Assembly (NCBI GenBank): GCA_910588325.1
Contig: CAJUPP010000070.1
Span: 1 to 18,167 of the forward strand
Direction: 5' to 3'
Length of the DNA: 18,167 nt
DNA from: an uncultured Hungatella sp.
Lineage (GTDB): Bacteria > Bacillota > Clostridia > Lachnospirales > Lachnospiraceae
Made by a program: the position numbers and the translations under genes. Below the pieces are notes generated by a model that made no database searches, was not told where the DNA came from, and worked only from the letters and a program-made list of their open reading frames with translations. Positions 6,929 through 14,218 of this stretch are shown one piece after another; positions within the stretch are counted from its first letter, which is position 1; each line of letters starts with the position of its first letter.

Positions 6929-8602
6929 ATGAACTTGCTGAACTATCGGAGATATAAGAGAGTACCTGTTGTGGATTTTCCGGAGAGAACCTGGCCGAAT
7001 AAAGAGATTCAGAAAGCGCCTGTCTGGTGCAGTGTTGATTTGAGGGATGGCAATCAGGCTTTGGTAGAGCCTATGGTTGTGGAAGAGAAGATTGAATTTT
7101 TTAACCTGCTTTTAAAACTGGGATTCAAAGAGATCGAGATTGGCTTTCCGGCAGCATCCCAGATTGAGTATGATTTCTTAAGACAGCTGGTAGAGCGCCG
7201 TATGATTCCGGATGATGTGAGAGTTCAGGTGCTGGTACAGTGCAGAGAGCATCTGATTAAGAGAACCTTTGAAGCCATCGAAGAGATCAAGAATGTCGTA
7301 GTGCATATCTACAATTCCACATCTGTTCTGCAGCGTGATGTTGTATTTCATAAGAATAAAGATGAGATTACTCAGATTGCCGTGGAAGGCACAGAGATGG
7401 TGAAAAAGTATGCAAAGAATTTTGACGGCAATATTGTGTTGGAGTATTCACCGGAAAGCTTTACGGGAACAGAATTAGACTATGCATTGGAGATTTGTAC
7501 GGCTGTGCAGGACACATGGGGAGCTACACCGGAAAATCCGATGATTATCAACCTTCCGTCTACGGTAGAGATGGCTACGCCCAATGTGTATGCAGACCAG
7601 ATTGAGTGGATGAATACTCATTTCAAGAATAGAGACAGCATTATTTTAAGCGTCCATCCCCACAATGATCGGGGATGCGGTGTGGCCGCTACGGAACTGG
7701 CTTTGCTGGCAGGAGCAGACAGAGTAGAGGGAACTCTTCTGGGCAACGGAGAACGTACCGGCAATGTAGATATTCTGACCCTGGCATACAATATGTTTTC
7801 ACAGGGTATTGATCCGCAGCTTAATATTGAGAATGTCCGTGAGATTTCAGAGGTATATGAACGCTGTACCAAGATGAATATTCCGGAGAGGCATCCGTAT
7901 GCAGGAAAGCTGGTATTTACCGCATTTTCCGGTTCTCACCAGGATGCGATCAACAAGGGGATGCAGGCTTTGAAGGAGAGAAACAGCCAGTACTGGGAAG
8001 TTCCTTATCTTCCGATTGATCCGACAGATATCGGAAGAAAGTATGAGCCCATTGTCAGAATCAACAGTCAGTCCGGCAAAGGCGGCGTAGCATTTGTTAT
8101 GGATACCTTCTTTGGCTTCCGTCTGCCAAAGGGTATGCATAAAGAATTTGCAGATGTGATTCAGGCCATTTCTGAGAAACAAGGCGAAGTGGCTCCGGAG
8201 CAGATCATGGAAGAGTTCCGCAACAACTATACGGAGCGCAAAGAGCCGATGCATTTCCGCAAATGCCAGATTCACGATACGGAGACAGAGGATGGCAGTT
8301 TTGCTACATTAGTCAATGTGACTTATACCAATCATGGGATTGAGAAGACCTTTGAAGGTGTGGGCAACGGTCCTATCGATGCCATGCAGAAAGGCCTTGA
8401 GAAAGAACTTGGCATTGAGATCCGCGTATTGGATTACAATGAGCATGCACTGACCGCCGGTTCCGGGGCACAGGCTGCTTCCTATATCCATCTGATGGAT
8501 GTAAAGAGTAAGAAGGTGACCTATGGTGTTGGAATCAGTTCCAATATTACCAGGGCATCTTTCAGAGGAATTTTCAGTGCGGTGAACAGGCTGTTCTATT
8601 AA
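6929..8602 (+). CDS. leuA: 2-isopropylmalate synthase (LeuA)
   Basis: LeuA condenses acetyl-CoA with 2-ketoisovalerate, the first committed step of leucine synthesis. The product of about 557 residues belongs to the longer LeuA group, with a TIM-barrel DRE-type metallolyase domain followed by the leucine-sensing C-terminal domain. DLRDGNQAL (about 38-46) holds the catalytic Arg-Asp, HPHNDRG (about 243-249) contributes metal ligands, and GNGERTGN follows near 272. The C-terminal domain (about 430-557) includes GNGPIDAMQ and GSGAQAASYI, where leucine feedback usually acts. Two ATGs abut at 6926 and 6929; AAGG (6921-6924) is too close to the first, so I prefer 6929. No other leu gene is adjacent, so it stands alone. 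Confidence 0.94.
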   Translation: MNLLNYRRYKRVPVVDFPERTWPNKEIQKAPVWCSVDLRDGNQALVEPMVVEEKIEFFNLLLKLGFKEIEIGFPAASQIEYDFLRQLVERRMIPDDVRVQVLVQCREHLIKRTFEAIEEIKNVVVHIYNSTSVLQRDVVFHKNKDEITQIAVEGTEMVKKYAKNFDGNIVLEYSPESFTGTELDYALEICTAVQDTWGATPENPMIINLPSTVEMATPNVYADQIEWMNTHFKNRDSIILSVHPHNDRGCGVAATELALLAGADRVEGTLLGNGERTGNVDILTLAYNMFSQGIDPQLNIENVREISEVYERCTKMNIPERHPYAGKLVFTAFSGSHQDAINKGMQALKERNSQYWEVPYLPIDPTDIGRKYEPIVRINSQSGKGGVAFVMDTFFGFRLPKGMHKEFADVIQAISEKQGEVAPEQIMEEFRNNYTERKEPMHFRKCQIHDTETEDGSFATLVNVTYTNHGIEKTFEGVGNGPIDAMQKGLEKELGIEIRVLDYNEHALTAGSGAQAASYIHLMDVKSKKVTYGVGISSNITRASFRGIFSAVNRLFY

Positions 8603-8621
8603 TAACATACAGGGAATATAG

Positions 8622-8680
8622 AAAAGGTCTGTCACATTACAGATTAAGCAGAGTTATCTGTGATGTGGCAGGCCTTTTAA
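8622..8680. terminator. Long hairpin terminator between leuA and repeat-protein gene A
   Basis: A near-perfect 23-bp stem: 8622-8644 pairs with 8656-8678, with AAAAGG at the left foot and CCTTTT at the right. The symmetrical A and T ends would let it act for leuA (plus) and for the convergent gene A (minus). Confidence 0.8.
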
Positions 8681-8703
8681 GTTAAACAACAGCTGTGGTT
8701 TAT

Positions 8704-9735
8704 TTACCGGCTGCTGCCAGGACCGCCGGTCATTCCTGGAACCAAGGTGATGTTTCCTGATGAAGAGCCGCCAGGTGTAGTGGAGTTATTATTCGAAGGA
8801 GATGGTGTGGTGGAGGAAGGAGTATAGGAACCGGTTCCTCCCGGACCATAATTATTCGTAGTGTTTGGAGAATTATTGGTTATAGGCGACCCGGTATTGC
8901 TGGACTGGTAGGCACCGCTGGAATCAAAGGTATAGGATATGCCATCGATGGTCATGGTTGTATTTGCTACCATCCTGCCGGAATTGGATGGATTCAGATA
9001 GTAATACTTACCGTTTAAATTCAGCCATCCGGTCAGCATATGTCCTGACTCATTAAAATAATACCAATATCCGTCTATCAGCTTCCAGCCTACAGCCATA
9101 GTACCGGAATTGGTATCCATAAAATATTTATTGGTACCATCACTGAGCCATCCGGTCAGCATCTTACCATCACTGTTAAGGTAATAGTAGGCATTGTTAA
9201 TTTTCTGCCATCCGATCAGCATCTTGGCATCAATTCCAAAATAGTACCAGGAATTATTAATCAGTTTCCATCCAATGGCAACCTTTCCGTTGGTATCTGC
9301 ATAAAACCACCCATTATCCATCTGCCACCAGCCGACAGTCATAGCGCCGCCGCTTCTCAAATAGTAATAGTCATTGCCTATTTTCAGCCAGCCGGTAACC
9401 ATAACCCCGTCTTCAAACAGATAGTAGAAATGCCCGTTGTCCGTAATCCAGCTGCTGGCTACCATAGTACCATTAGGGCGAAAATAATACCACTTATTAT
9501 TAATCTGTTTCCAGCCCAGGCTCATCTTGCCAGTGGAAAGATCCATATAGTAGTAAGTACCATCCGTAGTACCCAGCCATCCTTTCCTTAAGGAGCCGTC
9601 GGTATCATAGTAAACCCATGAATTTCCGCTCTTATTCCAACCGGTGGCAGCCAGCACATCAGAGGTCGGAGCCAGTGTCATCACTCCCAGAAATCCGGCC
9701 AAAAGGACAGCGCTTATCTGCTTTCGTTGTATCAT
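8704..9735 (-). CDS. Secreted choline-binding-type (CW_binding) repeat protein, 'A'
   Basis: The 343-residue protein has a signal peptide (1 to about 29; basic MIQRK, hydrophobic core, cleavage near VLA-A). About eleven tandem repeats of 20-22 residues follow (about 31-265), each of the form GW-x-x-x-x-x-x-W/Y-YY-x-x-x-x-G-x-M. These are the cell-wall-binding repeats that bind choline in pneumococcal surface proteins and sugars in clostridial toxins. The last 65 or so residues are a Ser/Thr/Pro/Gly/Asn-rich low-complexity tail ending PGMTGGPGSSR. No catalytic domain is present, so it is a binding module or spacer. GGAGGAAG precedes the ATG. It lies downstream of the licC-licA fusion on the same strand, which makes choline as ligand more likely (inference). 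Confidence 0.9.
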   Translation of the reverse strand: MIQRKQISAVLLAGFLGVMTLAPTSDVLAATGWNKSGNSWVYYDTDGSLRKGWLGTTDGTYYYMDLSTGKMSLGWKQINNKWYYFRPNGTMVASSWITDNGHFYYLFEDGVMVTGWLKIGNDYYYLRSGGAMTVGWWQMDNGWFYADTNGKVAIGWKLINNSWYYFGIDAKMLIGWQKINNAYYYLNSDGKMLTGWLSDGTNKYFMDTNSGTMAVGWKLIDGYWYYFNESGHMLTGWLNLNGKYYYLNPSNSGRMVANTTMTIDGISYTFDSSGAYQSSNTGSPITNNSPNTTNNYGPGGTGSYTPSSTTPSPSNNNSTTPGGSSSGNITLVPGMTGGPGSSR

Positions 9736-9773
9736 TAAACTTCCTCCAGGTTTCTTAAAATTGTTATCTTATA

Positions 9774-9782
9774 AGTATACCA
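9774..9782 (-). promoter_or_regulatory. Extended -10 promoter element of gene A
   Basis: On the minus strand TGGTATACT (complement of 9774-9782) is an extended -10 in an AT-rich stretch. The -35 is poor (TATAAA, complement of 9797-9802). About 38 bp to the start codon. Confidence 0.45.
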
Positions 9783-9855
9783 TAAAAATTATAAAATTTA
9801 TAGACAAAATAAGGCTCATTTTCTTAAGATTTATAGAGGCTGGTGCAACCATATA

Positions 9856-10020
9856 CTAGTGTACTGACTCGTTCATATTTCGCCCAATGACTTGTCTGAA
9901 TTTCCATCTGCCGCGTTGTTGTCGGTCAACGATGCCACCGCATCGCCTCCCTCCGCCGCCTTGCAGACTGAAAATTCATTCTGCGTCATTTGGCTGAAAG
10001 TAAATGAGTCAGTACACTAG
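9856..10020. repeat. 165-bp palindromic, MITE-like element overlapping the 3' end of the licC-licA gene
   Basis: The ends CTAGTGTACTGACTCGTT (9856-9873) and the complement at 10003-10020 match at 17 of 18 bases. Pairing continues inward with gaps: CCAATGAC (9884-9891) with the GTCATTTGG stretch near 9987, and TGAATTT with AAATTCA. There is no internal ORF. It has the same design as the element at 1529-1683: CTAGT ends, similar size, long imperfect hairpin and a shared GCATCGC in the middle. Its right part encodes the last residues and the stop of the licC-licA protein. As RNA it could act as terminator or processing site between that gene and gene A. Confidence 0.75.
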
Positions 10021-11863
10021 CTATTTTTCGGTAATAACGTTTGGCATAACGATACATGATAATGGTATATTCGCTAAATTCTTCTCCCAGAGCACTTTTA
10101 TAAACTGCCCACAGACTCCATAAAAAACCGCCTAAAGCTACATAGGAGTAAACCACAATCTGTTCCTCTGATGTGGGTATTCTCTGCAGATAGATTTCCA
10201 TGAGGCGATCGATCTTCTCATCACTGTAGTAAGAGTAGATGGCACACATGGCAATGTCAATCAACGGATCACACATCCCGGAGTATTCCCAGTCGATCAG
10301 CTTCAGCCTTCCATCCGGAAGAAAGAGAAAATTGTCTACACAGCTGTCTATATGAGAAATTGTCTCAGGACGGTGAAGTCCATCCAGATAATCCATCAAA
10401 GAAATCATCCAATGGTGAACTTCGTTGTAATCTTCAAATGGAATGCCACCGTGACTTTTGCATAAATTCTCATAAAATCCGATGCGTTCCCGGATATCAA
10501 AGGAATGGTCTAACCGTATTCCGGAGTTATGAAGGTTTTTCAAAAGTGTCATACACTGCTTTATATCTTCTGTACTTTCAGGATCAGCATTTCGTGCTCC
10601 TTCATAATATTCCGCAATTTTATAACCGGTCTCACGGTTAAAATAAATAATATGTTCCGTGATATCCAATGGTTTGACCGCTTCAAATACATCTCCCTCC
10701 TGTTTCCGGTTAATCAAAAGGCCGGTTCCCGGCCCTGGGATGCGGCAGATATACTGCCTGCCGGATACCTGAAACAAGAAGGATTTGTTGGTCATGCCGG
10801 ATTTCAGGCAGCGGATATTGTGTATTTCTGACTCCGGTATATGAAATACTTCGGACACCAGTTCCATAGCCTGATTGTCAGAATGGTTTTGATATTTCGT
10901 ATCAAAAATTCGAAGTTCCTCCAGATTTTCAAATTCATAAACCTGTGTAGAGGATTGACGATTGACGGAAAGACAGGCTTTTTCTGCAAGCATTGGCAGA
11001 TGATTTACCGGATAATTTCCTATGGAAGCAATACCTGCTTCTGCGAGACGCTTTTGAGCCGTACCATTTATAAGTTCCATATAAACATGTTCCCAGTAGA
11101 ACTGCTCTGTTCCCGGAAGATGATAGTAGGCTTCCAGCACAGGAAGATACGCATCCAGCCATGATGCGGTCAGAAATACCGGTCCATACATCACCCAGGC
11201 ATCCCGGCCGCCGATTTCCACGCGCCGTACTTTTCCTTTCTTATTAAAAGAAAAGCACCATTCGGAAGTTTCGCCTTCTTTAAAGACAGAAGAGTACCAG
11301 GAACCGCATTCATAAGTATGAAACATATTTTCCTTCATCCAGTTATCGGAAGAGAGCAGGTACATATTTTTTCCGCGAAGAAACTCACGGGCATGGTATA
11401 CGGTGGTTAATGTATTTTTTGAAGAGTATTCCTTATTATAGAGAAGATTTACATCATATTTATCGATCAGATATTCAAATTTTTCTTTCAGATATCCGAC
11501 AACGATGGTGATATTGTGAATTCCTGCCTCATGGAGCTGCTTGATTTGCCGCTCGATCATCCGCTCTCCAAAGACTTCTAAAAGACCTTTAGGAGTCTCG
11601 AAAGTCAGGGGGACAAAACGGGAACCGAAACCGGCAGCGATAATCAGAGCGCCATTTACACGATACTGTTCTAGGAATTCCATTCCCTGCTTTGTGACCT
11701 GGTAAGAACCATCCTCAGAAAGAGAAAGCTTTCCATCAGATAAACATTCTTTTACCAGACTGTTGATGGTGCCAAGAGAAAAGTCCAGAATCTGCGCCAT
11801 ATCGCGCTGAGTTGCTTTTGGGTGTTCCAATATGGTTCTGCAGATTAAAGCATATCTGTCCAT
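9986..11863 (-). CDS. Trifunctional-looking fusion: winged helix - LicC-like nucleotidyltransferase - LicA-like choline kinase
   Basis: The 625-residue protein has three parts. Residues 1-65 form a winged helix-turn-helix (TQRDMAQILDFSLGTINSLV as recognition region). Residues 71 to about 300 are a nucleotidyltransferase: IIAAGFGSRFVPLT (74-87), PKGLLEVFGE (91-100) with the phosphate-contacting Lys92, and Asp173 in LLSSDNW. Residues from about 335 to 615 are an APH/choline-kinase fold: HIDSCVDN (504-511) matches the HxDxxxxN catalytic loop, and LIDWEY has the metal Asp524. LicA phosphorylates choline and LicC makes CDP-choline for decorating surface polymers; LicC-LicA fusions are known from Treponema. 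Ethanolamine or another amino alcohol remains possible. GGAGG precedes the ATG. The final ten or so residues come from a palindromic repeat. Confidence 0.82.
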   Translation of the reverse strand: MDRYALICRTILEHPKATQRDMAQILDFSLGTINSLVKECLSDGKLSLSEDGSYQVTKQGMEFLEQYRVNGALIIAAGFGSRFVPLTFETPKGLLEVFGERMIERQIKQLHEAGIHNITIVVGYLKEKFEYLIDKYDVNLLYNKEYSSKNTLTTVYHAREFLRGKNMYLLSSDNWMKENMFHTYECGSWYSSVFKEGETSEWCFSFNKKGKVRRVEIGGRDAWVMYGPVFLTASWLDAYLPVLEAYYHLPGTEQFYWEHVYMELINGTAQKRLAEAGIASIGNYPVNHLPMLAEKACLSVNRQSSTQVYEFENLEELRIFDTKYQNHSDNQAMELVSEVFHIPESEIHNIRCLKSGMTNKSFLFQVSGRQYICRIPGPGTGLLINRKQEGDVFEAVKPLDITEHIIYFNRETGYKIAEYYEGARNADPESTEDIKQCMTLLKNLHNSGIRLDHSFDIRERIGFYENLCKSHGGIPFEDYNEVHHWMISLMDYLDGLHRPETISHIDSCVDNFLFLPDGRLKLIDWEYSGMCDPLIDIAMCAIYSYYSDEKIDRLMEIYLQRIPTSEEQIVVYSYVALGGFLWSLWAVYKSALGEEFSEYTIIMYRYAKRYYRKIASVLTHLLSAK

Positions 11864-11907
11864 ATGTGCCTCCGTTCAAAAATAAAGATAATTGATAAGA
11901 TATGAAC

Positions 11908-11935
11908 ATTATAACACAGATTAATCGAAAAACAA
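11908..11935 (-). promoter_or_regulatory. Promoter of the licC-licA fusion gene
   Basis: On the minus strand TTGTTT (complement of 11930-11935), 16-bp spacer, TATAAT (complement of 11908-11913). TG one base upstream gives an extended -10, TGTTATAAT. Confidence 0.65.
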
Positions 11936-11948
11936 GGGTTTGTCGAAG

Positions 11949-11970
11949 ATTGTATTAATACGCATACAAT
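11949..11970. promoter_or_regulatory. Candidate operator palindrome upstream of the licC-licA promoter
   Basis: ATTGTAT (11949-11955) and ATACAAT (11964-11970) are perfect inverted half-sites separated by 8 bp. The site lies 13 bp beyond the -35 of the licC-licA promoter. The size fits a dimeric helix-turn-helix regulator; the bound protein is unknown. Confidence 0.4.
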
Positions 11971-12126
11971 TTAAGAATGAAAAGCGGCTTTCGTAAGCTT
12001 TATGTAAGAAAATGCACAGAGAAAAGTTATAGCATTTTTTAAAAAAGTGTATTATACTAATCGTGTGATTGAGGAAGGGATACTTCCCAATCCAAACATC
12101 AATACATAGCATTTATACCATTTTAT

Positions 12127-12184
12127 AAAAAAATGTAAAAAATGTCAAAAAAGTATTGATAATTCGGATTATAGGAAGTATAAT
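12127..12184 (+). promoter_or_regulatory. Strong promoter of gene B with phased A-tracts
   Basis: TTGATA (12156-12161) and TATAAT (12179-12184) are 17 bp apart. Three A-tracts start at 12127, 12137 and 12147, exactly 10 bp apart, ending just before the -35. Such phasing bends DNA and often acts as an UP element, so strong transcription is expected. The leader is about 60 nt. Confidence 0.7.
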
Positions 12185-12252
12185 TACCTCGTAATGCAAT
12201 TAGGATTTTCATAAGGAAAATTCAAAAAAGGAAAAAGGAGAGTGCATTCATT

Positions 12253-13815
12253 ATGAGAAAGCAAACAAAATTAGTTGCAGCTTTATCTGCAACGGCTCTG
12301 TTGGCTGTCGGTGCATCCATGACTTCCTTCGCTAAAGGCTGGACTGAGATTGGCGATGGGGAATATGTTTATCTGGACAGCGATGGAGAGAGAGTCACCA
12401 GTGAGTGGAGAAGATCAGGTTCTGATTACTTCTTCCTTGATGAGAATGGCGAGATAGCTAAGAGCAAGTTAATCACCCCCAATGATGGCGACACGGATGC
12501 GTATTATTATGTAAACAGCGTTGGTGCAAGACTGAAAAATCAGTGGGTTCGTGTCATAAACGAGGACGATGAAACCGTAAATGATCAACAGCCCGAGATG
12601 TTCTGGTACTATCTTGGGACAAACGGCAAAGCATACAGGAATGATAGTACTGGTGAAGATGATTTTAAGAAATATTCCATTAACTATGCCGGTTCAAGCA
12701 GAACATTCTTCTTTGATACAGAAGGCCGTATGGTTACCGGATGGATTGAGTATGAGGAAAAGGATGGCAAGAAAAACCTCTATTACTGTACTCCGGACGA
12801 TTCAGCTGGCGGATATGCATTAACTGGCTGGCATGAACTGGAAGTACCGGATGATTGGGATGCAGAAAAAGATGAATATGATGTTGTGGAATGGTTCTGC
12901 TTCGACGGCAACGGCAAAGCAAGAAGATCCGATACAATAGGAAAACCAAAAGTATGGTATTCTAATGGTTGGTATTATTCCTTTGACACGAACGGTGTCA
13001 TGCTGAGTGACTGGTATACATCCGATGTGAGTGTGGCTACCAGCGCTACTGCCAGTGCCTCTAATGTTGATGCCGCTGCATTTACCAGTGCTTCAGGAAC
13101 CAAGCAGGGAAGCGGTTGGATTTACACAGACAAGAATGATGACGGAGAGTATGACTATTATTATCTGGTAAATTATAAAGATAATGATAATAAAGTAACA
13201 AGGAACATTCCGTTTAACTCTTTTGATAACGATGGAAAGATGAGAGCCAAAGCTATTAATGGCAAGATTTATCTGTTTGATGAAGATGGTGTAATGAAGG
13301 ATGACCTGCAGACACTGAACGCTGACAACTTTGACAAGAGCGGAGATGATTGGGGTAATATTTCAACCAGGAAACTAGAGTATGGCACTTATTACTTTAC
13401 TAAGGCTAGTGGTATTAAGGGTCAAATGATGTATGGTAAACAAAAAGTTGAGAAGGATGGCGAGGTCGATTATTACTATTTCGATAAGAATACCGGAAGG
13501 GCAATTGAAAAAGAAGTAATTGATGGCTCCATCTACGGCGATGATGGAAAAATGATAAAAGCCGACGACGGTAATTCGAATAGCATTGTGGAGATTGACT
13601 ATGAAGTAACCTTTAGAGGAAAATCTGACAAAATTCCGGCAGGAAGCAGAATAATTGTATCTTCTAACGGCAAAGTTAAAACTTCTACAAGCGGTTATAC
13701 GACTGTTGACGGTGAAAAGTATAGGGTATATAAGCCTGGGAAAGATGCGTCAGGTGAGGAACAGGCTTGGCAGGTATTAACAAAAGAAGAGTATGATGCC
13801 CTTCCCAAAAAATAA
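12253..13815 (+). CDS. Secreted acidic cell-wall-binding repeat protein, 'B' (intact paralog)
   Basis: The 520-residue protein starts with a good signal peptide (MRKQTK basic region, ALSATALLAVGA core, cleavage near TSFA-K at 27). Divergent CW_binding-type repeats follow: YVYLDSDGERVTSEW, YFFLDENGE, FFFDTEGRMVTGW, WYYSFDTNGVMLSDW, IYLFDEDGVM and YYYFDKNTGRA. They are interrupted by acidic inserts and a Ser/Ala/Thr-rich linker (about 258-285). From about 440 a repeat-free C-terminal region contains SNGKVKTSTSGYTTVDGEKY. No enzyme domain is recognised. AAAGGAG (12234-12240) sets the ATG. Paralog C on the opposite strand shares the same layout. Likely an abundant surface or cell-wall-attached protein; whether it binds choline is inference, since many repeats are non-canonical. 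Confidence 0.88.
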   Translation: MRKQTKLVAALSATALLAVGASMTSFAKGWTEIGDGEYVYLDSDGERVTSEWRRSGSDYFFLDENGEIAKSKLITPNDGDTDAYYYVNSVGARLKNQWVRVINEDDETVNDQQPEMFWYYLGTNGKAYRNDSTGEDDFKKYSINYAGSSRTFFFDTEGRMVTGWIEYEEKDGKKNLYYCTPDDSAGGYALTGWHELEVPDDWDAEKDEYDVVEWFCFDGNGKARRSDTIGKPKVWYSNGWYYSFDTNGVMLSDWYTSDVSVATSATASASNVDAAAFTSASGTKQGSGWIYTDKNDDGEYDYYYLVNYKDNDNKVTRNIPFNSFDNDGKMRAKAINGKIYLFDEDGVMKDDLQTLNADNFDKSGDDWGNISTRKLEYGTYYFTKASGIKGQMMYGKQKVEKDGEVDYYYFDKNTGRAIEKEVIDGSIYGDDGKMIKADDGNSNSIVEIDYEVTFRGKSDKIPAGSRIIVSSNGKVKTSTSGYTTVDGEKYRVYKPGKDASGEEQAWQVLTKEEYDALPKK

Positions 13816-13899
13816 TTAGTGGGATTTCATGCCTGATTTTTATACAGATGTCTGTTTATTGAATTAATAGCATTACATTTAATTCTTAGCCTGAACTAT

Positions 13900-13954
13900 A
13901 AAGAACTGTTATATTGGAAAGAGATATGTGTTCCAGTATAGCAGTTCTTTATTT
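13900..13954 (+). terminator. Terminator of gene B
   Basis: 13900-13919 pairs with 13931-13950 over about 20 bp with a few G-T pairs, then ATTTAT. The right arm ...AGTATAGCAGTTCTTT is echoed by a diverged direct copy at 13957-13975. A close relative of this hairpin ends paralog C. Confidence 0.8.
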
Positions 13955-14002
13955 ATCCAGTACAACAGTTCTTTACAGATTTAGCTATTTACTTAATGAT
14001 AA

Positions 14003-14175
14003 GATGCTGGGGTCAAAAGGTCATGTATCGCAAAGTTGCGTTAATTAATTTGAAATCATGTGCAAAATTCTCCTTACACTATAGCAGAAAATAGGTCGTG
14101 AACAGATTTGTACAATGCACAATTCAGAAATAATTAAAACACTTTCTCGTATAGATACCTTTTGGCCCCAGCATC
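14003..14175. repeat. 173-bp palindromic intergenic repeat with GATGCTGGGGTCAAAAGGT ends
   Basis: GATGCTGGGGTCAAAAGGT (14003-14021) and its complement at 14157-14175 form 19-bp inverted ends with one mismatch. Inside are a small hairpin CGCAA-AG-TTGCG (14029-14040) and AT-rich sequence with no ORF. The outer motif resembles CCTTTTGACCCC-type intergenic repeats I associate with gut Clostridia (recollection, not checked). Probably a non-autonomous mobile or REP-like element. Confidence 0.65.
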
Positions 14176-14218
14176 ATGATAAACAGTTAATTTGAGAAAT
14201 CTACACCAATTCAATATT

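Larger units (their letters stand above)
11864..12252. other. 389-bp divergent regulatory region between the licC-licA gene and repeat-protein gene B
   Basis: No gene is seen. It holds the licC-licA promoter (minus), a 7+8+7 palindrome at 11949-11970, a possible second promoter with -10 TATACT at 12053-12058 (weak -35 TAGCAT), phased A-tracts and the main promoter of gene B. Confidence 0.6.
13816..14218. other. Gene-free stretch between gene B and the Rpn-like gene
   Basis: 403 bp without a supported ORF. It contains the gene B terminator, a second copy of the terminator's right arm and the palindromic repeat at 14003-14175. The last 43 bp before the convergent Rpn-like gene show nothing recognisable. 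Confidence 0.6.

Noticed and set aside
10360..11164. Several plus-strand ORFs opposite the licC-licA gene
   Set aside because: They overlap each other and a long gene with three recognisable domains; none shows a ribosome binding site or known motif.
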